Origin: Methylomonas subterranea
GTDB lineage: Bacteria > Pseudomonadota > Gammaproteobacteria > Methylococcales > Methylomonadaceae
Length of the DNA stretch: 64,000 bases
Direction: 5' to 3'
Assembly: GCF_024505185.1 (NCBI RefSeq)
Contig: NZ_JANIBJ010000016.1
Location: forward strand, 41,520 to 105,519
Position numbers and translations under genes: made by a program. Below, one piece after another: positions 17,710-26,214 of the stretch (position 1 is the first letter of the stretch; each line of letters opens with the position of its first letter). Under the pieces are notes generated by a model. The model saw only the letters and a program-made list of their open reading frames with translations. It had not been told where the DNA came from and did not search any database.

Positions 17710-18144
17710 TTATTGTTTTTTGTCGCCGATTTTTAGCCCCTCTTCTTCCCCGGTAACCAAACCTGACATGCATTCCACTACGCTCTCGGCGTAATTAGCA
17801 TGTGCCTCTGCCAAGGCTTTAGGCGATCCAAAGGCATTTCTCAGGTCTTCCAGTGTTTTTTTGGGATCTTCGGATTCGTTCAGTTTTAACATTTTTGTGT
17901 AATTTATATACGCCTGTCTGCGCTGCGGATCGACCGGAATCATTCCTGGCATATCCTTTGACGATGTGACTACGACGCATTCGACCATTTTTTCGGGTGC
18001 GATATTGTAGTCCTTAATATCTTTATCCTTTTGCATCTGTGCCAGTATTGCTTGCTCATATTCCCCTTTTTCGGCACAACCTGTCATCGTGATAATTGTT
18101 GTAATTGCCAATATTAATTTTGCATTTCTCATTTTTTCCAACAT
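17710..18144 (-). CDS. Small lipoprotein of unknown function downstream of pmoB
   Basis: 144 residues with a short signal peptide and lipobox MTGC (cysteine at about residue 23), then a mostly helical, charged soluble part. Two cysteines (MVECVVV and VECMSG) could form a disulfide. I do not recognise the family. Two starts are possible: 18144 or the ATG twelve bases downstream (MRNAKLIL). It lies 140 bases beyond the pmoCAB terminator on the same strand, so some read-through from pmoB is possible, but its own promoter is more likely. Confidence 0.7.
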   Translation of the reverse strand: MLEKMRNAKLILAITTIITMTGCAEKGEYEQAILAQMQKDKDIKDYNIAPEKMVECVVVTSSKDMPGMIPVDPQRRQAYINYTKMLKLNESEDPKKTLEDLRNAFGSPKALAEAHANYAESVVECMSGLVTGEEEGLKIGDKKQ

Positions 18145-18283
18145 TCTGTTATTTATTTTTACCGCTGAATTTAAACTTTTCGGGCCGGAATTTTTCTACT
18201 TTTTCCAGCTCTATCAATTCGTTTTATTTCCGAGCATTATTTTTGAACTGAGTTTATCGCTCATAAATCAAGCAACCGCACCC

Positions 18284-18322
18284 AAAAAAAAACCCCCGCC
18301 ACCCTAAGGTAACGGAGGTTTT
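18284..18322 (-). terminator. Intrinsic terminator of the pmoCAB operon
   Basis: Read on the minus strand, AACCTCCGTTACC pairs with GGTGGCGGGGGTT (13 bp with several G-U pairs) around a TTAG loop, followed by a run of nine T. It starts about 39 bases after the pmoB stop. Confidence 0.9.
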
Positions 18323-18360
18323 CCTCCTATCAATCCAAGACGAATCTTAGATTTCTTTCA

Positions 18361-19605
18361 TTAGATGAAAGATGGGATTAATGGAGCGTCAACTGTTACC
18401 ATTTGACGTGTACCGTTTTCATCCCAGAAGAACAACAAACCAGCGAAACGGCTGTCTGGATCGTAGATCAAGTCAGCTAAGCGGTATACTTCCCATGCTG
18501 CGTCAGAAGCTGTAACTTCAACAGTACGTGTCTCACCTGGAGCCAGTGGGCTGTTGTCGCTAACAGTCAAACCTTCTTCTGCCAACAAGTCATCTGGATA
18601 GCTGGTTTCATCTTCATGAACAGCAGGATCCAAGAAACGTACGCCAGCAGTGTTGAATTCGCCCAAACGAACAGGTGAATCGCCATTGTTGGTGATGGTC
18701 AGTGTCATTTGCATAGCACGACCTGGAACGCGGTAGGTAGCATCATCAACTTTTACTGAAACAGTAGATTCAGGCATTTGATAAGTTTTCATACCACGCA
18801 ACAAACCAGCTTGCAGTGGGGTGGTCACTGGGTATTTTTCGTTGGTTGCGCCCATTGAAGCAGCAACGATAACCATAGTACCTACAGCGAATACCATACC
18901 GACTTTTTTATCGCCAGCAGAGATCAGAGTGTCTGCTTTGCCAGTGCTAACAGCGATGTGGCGTGGAACGAACATAGGACGTTTGATCCAGAACAACAAC
19001 CAAGCAAAGGCGATTGCAAACCATACTGCGTGCCAGAAATAAACGTTATCCAGAGCGTAGGTTTCCAAGTTGATTGTTTGGCCAGTCAAAGTTGTAACTG
19101 GGTTAACAAACTCGCTCATAGAACCAGTAATGGTTACCCATTTGCCTGGGCCGATGATTGGACCACCGCCTTGTACGTTCATCATAGAGTGAACGTGCCA
19201 GTCACCTGGACGACGTGCTTTCAGCAGTACTTTGAACTCATAAACTTCGCCCAGTTCCAGAGAAACTGAACGAGGAACCAACTGACCACCGATCCAAGAA
19301 CCAGCACGGATAAATACTGGACCAGGGATACCAACGTTCAGGAACGATACTTCTGGCTTATCAACAGTTTCAGGCCATCCCGCGAAAACCAGGAATTTAC
19401 CGGAAATGGTCATAGTGTCGTTAACAGGCACTTCTTCTTTTGACCAGTTCAAGTCAAACCAGTGAATAGTACGCATACGCATGAACGCAGCCTGTGACTT
19501 TTCACCGTGAGCAGATGCTGTTGGAGCGTAGAACATCGCTGCTGTCATTGTGATCAGCAGTGCGACAAAGGACAGTTTTGCAACTTTGTCTTTAATTATT
19601 TTCAT
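18361..19605 (-). CDS. pmoB: Particulate methane monooxygenase subunit B
   Basis: Periplasm-exposed copper subunit of pMMO, which oxidises methane to methanol. The 414-residue protein has a signal peptide ending SASA-type at about residue 32, so the copper ligand H33 becomes the mature N-terminus. The other CuB ligands H137 and H139 are present in DWHVHS, exactly at the positions used in Methylococcus PmoB. Two cupredoxin domains flank two membrane helices (about 187-205 and 234-254). A strong ribosome site (AGAGGAGG) precedes the start. It is the last gene of pmoCAB, ahead of an intrinsic terminator. Confidence 0.98.
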   Translation of the reverse strand: MKIIKDKVAKLSFVALLITMTAAMFYAPTASAHGEKSQAAFMRMRTIHWFDLNWSKEEVPVNDTMTISGKFLVFAGWPETVDKPEVSFLNVGIPGPVFIRAGSWIGGQLVPRSVSLELGEVYEFKVLLKARRPGDWHVHSMMNVQGGGPIIGPGKWVTITGSMSEFVNPVTTLTGQTINLETYALDNVYFWHAVWFAIAFAWLLFWIKRPMFVPRHIAVSTGKADTLISAGDKKVGMVFAVGTMVIVAASMGATNEKYPVTTPLQAGLLRGMKTYQMPESTVSVKVDDATYRVPGRAMQMTLTITNNGDSPVRLGEFNTAGVRFLDPAVHEDETSYPDDLLAEEGLTVSDNSPLAPGETRTVEVTASDAAWEVYRLADLIYDPDSRFAGLLFFWDENGTRQMVTVDAPLIPSFI

Positions 19606-19703
19606 ATTTCCTCCTCTATTACTAGAGAATCTTGTAATTAAGATCTACTGACAAACTTGTTAATTCAAATTCGTCAGATGTCATTTTCAATCAAAACTTC
19701 AGA

Positions 19704-20453
19704 TTAGGACGCGTCGTCGGCGATGAAGTCGGTTTTTGCGAACCAACGGCCGAAGAAGTGCCACAAGAAGTAAATGATGATAGAAACGAATCCAGAGAAG
19801 AACGCTGATACTGGAGCAACGTCTTTACCGAAAGTTCTTAATGTACCTTTCTCTACCATACGGATGTACTCAGGTGTACCAGTTCTAACGTAGTGGTAAC
19901 CTTGCAAGTCAGCCAGAGTCATCATCATGCCGTTGTATTCAACGGGCACGTGCAATGGCGCGATTACAGGCCAGTTACCTGGGTAGAACAACAAGCCATA
20001 AGCCAAACCACCAACAACAGCGGTCAGAGTCATGCTGTTACCCAACATCAGGATAACGTCCAGAACGATAGCGCCTGGCAGCAGGTTGGATGGGAAGCAG
20101 ATGTTTACTGGGAAGTAAGTCCAGCCCCAGAAGTTCATGTATCTGTTGATCCACTCACCGATCATCAGAGCAACTACAGACAGTGTTGCGCCAACTGGCA
20201 AACGGTATCTCCACCACAAGCAAGCTTGAACAGCCGCAGGGAATGTAATAGAAACGATAGGTGCCACGGTTACCCACAGACGTCTATCTTTCCAGTCGGT
20301 CCAGAAGTCCCAGTCACCACCAGTCAACATATAGTGAATGTGATAACCGCCCAGAACCGCTGTGAACAGTGTAAAAAGAATCATCCAGTCAAACGTACGG
20401 GAAACTTGTACTGCTTCCGCACGAGAACGTACAGCTGATTGAGATGCGCTCAT
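19704..20453 (-). CDS. pmoA: Particulate methane monooxygenase subunit A
   Basis: Integral membrane subunit of pMMO and the usual marker gene for methanotrophs. The 249-residue protein carries hallmark segments GGDWDFWTDWKDRR, MNFWGWTYFPVNI and HVPVEYNGMMMTLADLQGY, and several membrane helices. It clearly belongs to the gammaproteobacterial type I group, closest in character to Methylomonas by my recollection. AGGAGG precedes the ATG. It lies between pmoC (112-base gap) and pmoB (98-base gap); the gaps show no strong terminator. Confidence 0.98.
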   Translation of the reverse strand: MSASQSAVRSRAEAVQVSRTFDWMILFTLFTAVLGGYHIHYMLTGGDWDFWTDWKDRRLWVTVAPIVSITFPAAVQACLWWRYRLPVGATLSVVALMIGEWINRYMNFWGWTYFPVNICFPSNLLPGAIVLDVILMLGNSMTLTAVVGGLAYGLLFYPGNWPVIAPLHVPVEYNGMMMTLADLQGYHYVRTGTPEYIRMVEKGTLRTFGKDVAPVSAFFSGFVSIIIYFLWHFFGRWFAKTDFIADDAS

Positions 20454-20565
20454 TAGCTTACCTCCTAAAGAATTAAAATTATATTTTTTTACTTTCCCTT
20501 ATCCTGCCCCACCTAAATTTAAGCGAGGCAAGAAAGGAGATAGTATTTACTTTTACCGACTTGGA

Positions 20566-21318
20566 TTAGGCCAGGTCTTTTTTCAGCAATTTGGTAATTG
20601 CCATTACTTCGGTATTCACAACACCCATGATAGCCAGAGCAGCCCAACCAAAGAATACGAAACCGTAGTGCAATGGAGCAACGAACAACTCTTCCATAAA
20701 CCAGAATGTGTGACCCCACTCATTCAAACCAACGTTTGGCAGAATCATGAATGGGCCGATAACCGCAACCAGATACATCAAGTGCAGACCTTCATGGTAT
20801 GTAGGCAGTCTTGTTTTTGCATACATAAATGCTGCTGTACCAGTGATGATGTAGATTGGGTAAGACAGGTAGAATTCGATGATGTGACTTGGAGTAAAGT
20901 CAGTATCACGAACGATGGTTTGGTGCCAAGTACCGTCTTGCTCGGTGAAGTATGAAGCACCCCAGTAGATCGCCCAACCGTAGCAAACCAACCAGATCCA
21001 GTGTGTGAAATGACGACGCAGTTCTTCACGTGGAGTGATTGACATTACTTTACGATCACGAGTTTTCCAGATCCAACCGTTGATGCCTGCAAACAGCAGA
21101 ACTTCGATTACGATCTCGATGTACAACATGTTCATCCAGTATGTTTCAAACTCTGGAGCAAATGAATCAAGACCAGCGGACCAGCCATAGACACCTTCGT
21201 ACCAACGAATGAAAGAATAGAAAACCAAATAGAGCAACATGCCCAATGTCAGGTTTCTTTTGTTTAAAAGCGGTGCTTCCGCAGCATCAGCCTTAACTGA
21301 TTCAGTTGTAGCAGCCAT
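20566..21318 (-). CDS. pmoC: Particulate methane monooxygenase subunit C
   Basis: Membrane subunit of pMMO holding the CuC/CuD region now thought to be close to the active site. The 250-residue protein has the metal ligands in the spacing known from Methylosinus and Methylococcus (D, H+4, H+17): D128 and H132 in QDGTWHQ and H145 in FTPSHIIEF. AGGAGG precedes the ATG. It is the first gene of the operon, with a roughly 110-base leader and a recognisable promoter. Some methanotrophs have extra pmoC copies elsewhere; only one is seen here. Confidence 0.98.
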   Translation of the reverse strand: MAATTESVKADAAEAPLLNKRNLTLGMLLYLVFYSFIRWYEGVYGWSAGLDSFAPEFETYWMNMLYIEIVIEVLLFAGINGWIWKTRDRKVMSITPREELRRHFTHWIWLVCYGWAIYWGASYFTEQDGTWHQTIVRDTDFTPSHIIEFYLSYPIYIITGTAAFMYAKTRLPTYHEGLHLMYLVAVIGPFMILPNVGLNEWGHTFWFMEELFVAPLHYGFVFFGWAALAIMGVVNTEVMAITKLLKKDLA

Positions 21319-21345
21319 TTCTACCTCCTAAAAGATTTTTAAATC

Positions 21346-21410
21346 CCCGGAACATTACCGGGAGTTCTTTGTTTTTCCCTTTGTTAAAAATTTATTCAAC
21401 TTCGAATAAA
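21346..21410 (-). promoter_or_regulatory. Inverted repeats in the pmoC leader
   Basis: Two inverted repeats lie between the proposed pmo promoter and pmoC. TTTATTC/GAATAAA with a 6-base spacer is at 21391-21410, and CCCGG/CCGGG with a 7-base loop is at 21346-21362, just upstream of the ribosome site. They could be an operator and an mRNA 5' hairpin that affects stability or translation. The role is inferred. Confidence 0.45.
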
Positions 21411-21436
21411 CCACCCCCTCCCTAAGAGTGCCTGGC

Positions 21437-21464
21437 AGTCTACCATCTCGACACTCCTTGTCAA
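21437..21464 (-). promoter_or_regulatory. Probable sigma-70 promoter of pmoCAB
   Basis: On the minus strand, a perfect -35 box TTGACA (21459-21464) is followed after 16 bases by TAGACT (21437-21442), matching the -10 consensus at four of six positions. Transcription would start near 21430, giving a leader of about 110 bases before pmoC. Sigma-70-like promoters are known for pmoCAB operons. Confidence 0.7.
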
Positions 21465-21602
21465 TACCGGCTCGCTGTTTTTTATCTATTTTCATTTATC
21501 CCGTTGCCAGAGACCATTCACTTAACGCTTGCAACGGTTTTTTTGCTAGAATCGCCGCTGCTTTCGCGCACCCCGACAACAACACCTCACCCGAAAATAG
21601 CC

Positions 21603-22043
21603 ATGAACAAAAAAAAAATAGTTCTATTTGTCGCCTGTCTGGCCATCTTACTTGCGCTTCAAATCAAGTTCCTGCTGCCCCTGATGTACGACATCGCCGC
21701 GTCCGATTTATTTCTGGTTGAAAGCAAGGACAACGCCGACCCCATGCCGATATCAAACGACATGACCGCTCTTGCATTTACCCACTGCAACAGCCATATC
21801 AACAGCCAACTTGGCTCAACCGAAACCAGCGCAGCTTTCGCCAACCAGCCAACCAATGCCTGGAGCATTGGAAACTACGAATACATAATTAATGCAACGG
21901 TTGAAATTGCCACGAAAGATGCGCCAAGCACCCCTTACCAATATGTTTGCCGCATTCAATACGAAAATGGCGACGACCTGTCCGGCGCCGGCAATATCGA
22001 AAATTGGTCCGTTGAAGGCCTGACCGGCCTGCCTGATTTATAA
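21603..22043 (+). CDS. Hypothetical single-span membrane protein divergent from pmoCAB
   Basis: 146 residues beginning MNKKKIVLFVACLAILLALQ, an uncleaved anchor or signal, then a periplasmic-looking domain with two cysteines (FTHCNSH and YVCRIQY) that could be paired. The C-terminal part resembles a small beta domain (YEYIINATVEIATKD, CRIQYENGDDLSGAG). I do not recognise the family. It is divergent from pmoC, with its ATG 284 bases from the pmoC start, so the two share a promoter region. There is no strong ribosome site. Confidence 0.65.
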   Translation: MNKKKIVLFVACLAILLALQIKFLLPLMYDIAASDLFLVESKDNADPMPISNDMTALAFTHCNSHINSQLGSTETSAAFANQPTNAWSIGNYEYIINATVEIATKDAPSTPYQYVCRIQYENGDDLSGAGNIENWSVEGLTGLPDL

Positions 22044-22416
22044 AGAGGCCATCCCGGCGACAACATGCCTGCTTTTGATCGGCCACAACCCTTTTCAAAA
22101 GCAGCGCTACCGCTCTTACCCCCCCGACATCAATAGCTTTCGGCCGCACGCGGGCCACTATTACTCCCAACCTGCTAATCCGCAAAATGCCCGAATTTTA
22201 ACGACGTTTATGCCCCAGGCACTCAAAACGGCGGCAAGGACTATAAGCGAGCGAGACCCCAACCAGACCGAATTCGAGCGGACAACAGGCAAAATTCCGG
22301 CCTACCGACAGCTCTGGAAGTAATTTGAGCTTGGAGGACGGGCGCCAGCCTATACGATTGTATTCACGGCGTCCCACCCTGCAAGCAGTCCTACCCTATC
22401 CGCGCTTTCATGATCG
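22044..22416. other. Gene-poor spacer with a dispersed-repeat fragment
   Basis: About 370 bases between two convergent genes. A short open frame on the plus strand has no supporting features. Positions 22348-22375 match 27079-27106 at 22 of 28 bases (core ACGGCGTCCC), suggesting a fragment of an intergenic repeat family. Confidence 0.4.
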
Positions 22417-23076
22417 TTACGTCGTCAAATCGTCGCTCAGCTGCCGCCTTGCCTTATACCAATACAACAATAGCCCAAGCCCAAGCAGAACCACCAACCC
22501 TATGACGAAACCGATTACCAGAATAATGGGCTGTCCATCCGGATCGACTCCCACCTCCAACGGCACTCGAAACTTATCGTCTTCCTCCACGGCCTCGCCG
22601 ATCAGAAAATACATGACATAATCGCCGTTTTTATCCACCTCGGCCCGCGCTTCCACCGCTCCTCGCGGATACAGTTTGGCCGGTAACTCAATGATGGTAC
22701 GAATTTCGCGTATATCATCCGGGAATTTTTGCCCGGTTTTTTCGACTTCGACCAACCTGATGCCAATCGGGGTAGTACGTATATCCCGGTCAATTAAATC
22801 CGCCGTGAAAAACATTTTTCCCGCCCGAGGAATTTTTTGGCAGAAAGGCACAAATGCGGCTTTATTTTCCGGTTTCAATTCTTTACTGTCGGGCTGCAAA
22901 TACGCACTGAAATGCACGGCATAAAAATCGTTGGCAATGATGCAATCCAAGTCGGGTCTGTTACCCAAGGCGTTGGATTGTTTGCTGCCGAACCCAAACT
23001 GTTCGCAGCCGGTCAGAGACAATGCAAACGCTATCAAACAGGATATAAAATAATAATTTAAACGCTGAATATTCAT
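22417..23076 (-). CDS. Lipoprotein with C-terminal membrane helix, PmoD/AmoD-like architecture
   Basis: 219 residues: signal peptide with lipobox LTGC (C24), a periplasmic domain of about 155 residues, then one membrane helix near the C-terminus (ILVIGFVIGLVVLLGLGLLL) and a short basic tail. Two more cysteines occur (LDCIIAN and FCQKIP). The layout and central motifs (FFTADLIDRDIR, YPRGAVEARAEVDKNGDY) recall PmoD/AmoD proteins often found beside pmo, amo and copC genes, but I am not sure of this assignment. It lies just downstream of copC on the same strand (32-base gap). The ATG at 23076 best fits the signal peptide. Confidence 0.65.
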   Translation of the reverse strand: MNIQRLNYYFISCLIAFALSLTGCEQFGFGSKQSNALGNRPDLDCIIANDFYAVHFSAYLQPDSKELKPENKAAFVPFCQKIPRAGKMFFTADLIDRDIRTTPIGIRLVEVEKTGQKFPDDIREIRTIIELPAKLYPRGAVEARAEVDKNGDYVMYFLIGEAVEEDDKFRVPLEVGVDPDGQPIILVIGFVIGLVVLLGLGLLLYWYKARRQLSDDLTT

Positions 23077-23108
23077 GAACTTTTGCCGCTCGACAACCAA
23101 AGTTAAAT

Positions 23109-23480
23109 TTATGGTTTTACGGTAAATTGAAATTTACCGGTGACAATGTGGGTATCTTCCGAAACCACCCGATAACGAATGGTATATGTGCCGGGGGGCA
23201 AATCTTCCACGCTGGCATGTATGTGCGATCCGTCCAGCAAATCCTGTTCAACGTCGCGTTTATCAACCCTCTTGCCTTCGCTATCGATCACCGCCAGCGC
23301 CTTATATTCGCTCCTGACCGGATCGTTAAACCACAAATCTATCTGCTTGGGCGCCTCGGCGACTTCTTCATCCTTCGCCGGCTGAGACTTCACCAAAATG
23401 GCATGTGCCAAGGCCGTCAGAGGAAACGATAGCGCCGCAAACAGCAGCAAAGGTTTTATCAGTGTTGTTAATTTAGGCAT
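23109..23480 (-). CDS. copC: CopC family periplasmic copper-binding protein
   Basis: 123 residues: signal peptide cleaved after TALA, leaving HAILVKSQPA as the mature N-terminus. The mature His1 (H26), D109 and H111 (EDTHIVTG) correspond to the high-affinity Cu(II) site of CopC proteins. The fold markers IDLWFNDPV and LPPGTYTIRYRVVSEDTH are present. There is no methionine-rich Cu(I) loop, so it looks like a Cu(II)-only type. CopC often sits with copD; none is here. The setting beside pmoCAB suggests periplasmic copper supply to pMMO. Confidence 0.93.
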   Translation of the reverse strand: MPKLTTLIKPLLLFAALSFPLTALAHAILVKSQPAKDEEVAEAPKQIDLWFNDPVRSEYKALAVIDSEGKRVDKRDVEQDLLDGSHIHASVEDLPPGTYTIRYRVVSEDTHIVTGKFQFTVKP

Positions 23481-23489
23481 AACTATCTC

Positions 23490-24767
23490 TTATTGATTGG
23501 AATTATTATTTAGTACCGCTATTACCCATTGCTTGACAGCGCCCGGCTTTTGCTCGGCCCAGGCAGCCAGCCCACCGAATGGCGTCGAGACTATCCTTGG
23601 AAAGGTCGCCGAAACACCGGCTCCGGAAATCTGTCTTGCAGACGACCAGCGCTGCCCGCCATCAAGCAACTCGCTGATTGCCACAATCGTTCCATCCGGC
23701 CCCATGGCATCCCATATCGCCAGCAAACGATTATCCGCCAGAACCGCCATGTCGCTGTGAAACGCCAATGCCGTCCCGCCCATGGGCAAGGGTTGCGACC
23801 AACTTTTGCCGTTGTCGGCGGACTGTAAATAATACAGGCCGGCCTTAGTCTCGAGCCCGGTCCAAACCAGACTATGCAAGACCCGCAAATCCGAGACAGC
23901 CATGGCGCCGCCGTTGTGCGGGCAACCGTCGAATACCCAGTTAAATTCACCTACCGTGGCTATACGTTGCCAGTTTTTTCCGGCATCGGCGGACTGCGCC
24001 AGCGCCATGTCGCGTGGCTCCATGTCCCGATAAAGCAGATTGACTTGCTGTTCCGCCCCCATCAACAGACGATTCCAGCAGCAGGAACAACTGGACTCGT
24101 CAACGGTTTGAGCCAACTCCCAATGCCGTCCCGCATTGGAACTTCGCGCATACCTCACCCCCTGGTGACCATTTTCATCCCTGTCGTCCAGCCAAGCCAG
24201 ATGAAAGCGGCCAGCTTGATCCGCCACCAACTCCGGATGAGACTGATCGACGTCACTGGCGGTGGGATTAGCCCCCGGCGACCAGGTTTTTCCGCCATCC
24301 AGCGAATATACTGCCTGCAAGGGCCCCATACCCGGAAGCTCTCCGGTGATTTGCCAAATTGCCAGCAATGCCTTGCCGCTGGCGGCAATCTGTACATCGT
24401 TACCCGCTCCGGACTCTACGGTGGCCTTTGCGAAATGCCCGATTTCCACCGGCTCGGACCAGGTCAACCCGCCATCATCCGAACGCACATAAAGGATAAA
24501 AGATTGCTTGGGCTTTGCCGTCGCCACGGCAAGCAATCCGTGCACCACGCCTTGATCCTGGTATATATCGAAGCTCAGCAGATTTTGCCCGGCAAAGGGA
24601 TAAGACTTCAAGGGATACACAACAGTAATTTCAGTACCGTCGTGCAGATTGCCTGGTCTGGCGGAAGACTGGGCGCACGCCGTCAAAGCCGCGGCGGCAA
24701 ACAGAAAAACAAAGCGAAACATTCTCCGCAACATAGACACCGACATATTGCTCATTAAAAAGACCAT
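23490..24767 (-). CDS. BNR/Asp-box repeat lipoprotein with CSCC and GCPHNGG motifs
   Basis: About 425 residues with a lipobox LTAC (C31) and a six-bladed sialidase-like propeller marked by Asp-boxes (RSDDGGLTW, YSLDGGKTW, SADAGKNW, SADNGKSW). A compact cysteine motif CSCC (227-230) and GCPHNGG (C282) fall in the middle; the same pair of motifs recurs in a family of bacterial sialidase-like proteins and may bind metal or form disulfides. Sialidase activity itself is unlikely on this evidence. The start is uncertain among several in-frame ATGs (24767, 24755 and later). Ten bases separate it from copC, so they are almost certainly co-transcribed. Confidence 0.8.
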   Translation of the reverse strand: MVFLMSNMSVSMLRRMFRFVFLFAAAALTACAQSSARPGNLHDGTEITVVYPLKSYPFAGQNLLSFDIYQDQGVVHGLLAVATAKPKQSFILYVRSDDGGLTWSEPVEIGHFAKATVESGAGNDVQIAASGKALLAIWQITGELPGMGPLQAVYSLDGGKTWSPGANPTASDVDQSHPELVADQAGRFHLAWLDDRDENGHQGVRYARSSNAGRHWELAQTVDESSCSCCWNRLLMGAEQQVNLLYRDMEPRDMALAQSADAGKNWQRIATVGEFNWVFDGCPHNGGAMAVSDLRVLHSLVWTGLETKAGLYYLQSADNGKSWSQPLPMGGTALAFHSDMAVLADNRLLAIWDAMGPDGTIVAISELLDGGQRWSSARQISGAGVSATFPRIVSTPFGGLAAWAEQKPGAVKQWVIAVLNNNSNQ

Positions 24768-24802
24768 CACAATTACATCATAACCAAGTCAAACACACAC
24801 CC

Positions 24803-26212
24803 TTAAGCGGTTTTGACGGCTGTTTCCGGCAAGTTGAAGCACAGCGACACTTTTAAGCCGCCCAAGCTCGCTTTTGCAAAACCAATCTCCGCCTCGTGCA
24901 GACGAACGATGCGACTGACTATGGACAAGCCTAAACCGCTGCCTTCCGCGACCTGCGCGGTGTCCACGCAGCGATAAAACCGCTGGGAAATACGGGCGTA
25001 ATCTTCATCAGCCACCCCCGGCCCGCTGTCTTCGATAAACACCATAACCCGCCTGGCTTCAGGATAAAGGCTGACCTTCACCTGTCCGCCAACGGGGGTA
25101 TATTTAATGGCGTTATCGATCAGATTCCGGAACAAAATATTCAATAATTGCGAGTTGGCTTGTATGGCTACCCCCTCTCCGCCAACCAATTCAATGTCAA
25201 TATTTTTCTCGCGCGCGGAAAATTCGATATCGGCAATCACCGCAATCATGGCCTGACTCAGATTCACCCACTGCTTGTCGAGTTGTACATTCTGGTGCTG
25301 GACTCGGGACAAGGTCAAAAGTTGCTGCACCATATGGGTCATGCGCAAAACGGCCTGCTGACATTTTTGCAGGGCTTGATCGCGCATGGCGGCATCCTTG
25401 GTTTTTTGCGCCACCTGCAACTGCGTCATCATACCGGCCAACGGCGTTTTAAGTTCGTGCGACGCATCCGAAGTAAAATTTCGTTCATTGGCAAACGCCT
25501 GCTCCAGCAAGCCGAACAAGTTATTGATCTGTTCGACCATGGGCACCACTTCCGCCGGCAATTTGTCCAGCGACAAAGGCTGCAAATAGCCCACTTCGCG
25601 GGCCGCCAACTGTTCCTTGAGCGCATTCACCGGCCGCAGCGTGCGACTGACGATCAGCCATATCACCAGCCCCAACACCGGAAAAGCCACCAACATCGCC
25701 AGCATTTCCTGACCGGCCAGCGACTTGATCAGCTCGCGGCGTATGTCGTCGCGCTGACCGACATGAATCACATACTCGCCGTTATCGGTACCGATGCTGA
25801 ACACATGCCAGACCTGATTATTGATCAACGTGTCGCTGTATCCGTTGCGGGTCAAGGACAGGGCAAATTCCGGCGCGCTTTCCGAGCGTAGCACCACTCC
25901 CTCGCTGACGGAACGCAATTGAAAGGCGATTTTGCGCTCGTATTTATGCCCTAGAATAGGCATATGGAACAAATCGGGCGACTTATTCTGATCCCAAAGC
26001 TTGGTCAGGCGCCTTTGCTGTAATAAATTTTCCACAAAGGAATGCGCCACCCGGGCCGACTGAGCCAACTCGGCATTGGACAACTTGGTGATTTCGTCGC
26101 GAATCTGCAAATAACTGACATAAATAGTCGCCCCCCATACCAGCAACAACGACGACAACAACGAGAACAGCAAGCGTTTTTTCAGCGACCATGGCCGCAA
26201 ACCCGGCCGCAT
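24803..26212 (-). CDS. Sensor histidine kinase, QseC/TctE type
   Basis: 469 residues: N-terminal membrane helix (LLFSLLSSLLLVWGATIYVSY), a periplasmic sensor region of about 135 residues, a second helix (MLAMLVAFPVLGLVIWLIVS), a HAMP-like linker, the phosphoacceptor H-box (DASHELKTPLAG) and ATPase N and G boxes (FRNLIDNAIKYTP, GSGLGLSIV). It pairs with the response regulator just upstream (two bases between them). The signal is unknown; the link to a CopC/BNR cluster suggests copper or envelope state. The sensor region has a few histidines and methionines but no clear copper motif. Confidence 0.9.
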   Translation of the reverse strand: MRPGLRPWSLKKRLLFSLLSSLLLVWGATIYVSYLQIRDEITKLSNAELAQSARVAHSFVENLLQQRRLTKLWDQNKSPDLFHMPILGHKYERKIAFQLRSVSEGVVLRSESAPEFALSLTRNGYSDTLINNQVWHVFSIGTDNGEYVIHVGQRDDIRRELIKSLAGQEMLAMLVAFPVLGLVIWLIVSRTLRPVNALKEQLAAREVGYLQPLSLDKLPAEVVPMVEQINNLFGLLEQAFANERNFTSDASHELKTPLAGMMTQLQVAQKTKDAAMRDQALQKCQQAVLRMTHMVQQLLTLSRVQHQNVQLDKQWVNLSQAMIAVIADIEFSAREKNIDIELVGGEGVAIQANSQLLNILFRNLIDNAIKYTPVGGQVKVSLYPEARRVMVFIEDSGPGVADEDYARISQRFYRCVDTAQVAEGSGLGLSIVSRIVRLHEAEIGFAKASLGGLKVSLCFNLPETAVKTA

Positions 26213-26214
26213 GC

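Noticed and set aside
18361..21318. Ammonia monooxygenase (amoCAB) instead of pmoCAB
   Set aside because: The PmoA segments are those of type I methanotrophs, and the leader and terminator fit a pmo operon. Amo and pmo are homologous, so this rests on sequence details.
22075..22323. 82-codon frame in the spacer near 22.2 kb
   Set aside because: It has no ribosome site, no domain and low-complexity composition.
23490..24767. True sialidase
   Set aside because: The Asp-boxes are present, but the arginine triad and the tyrosine nucleophile are not evident, and no sialic acid genes are nearby.
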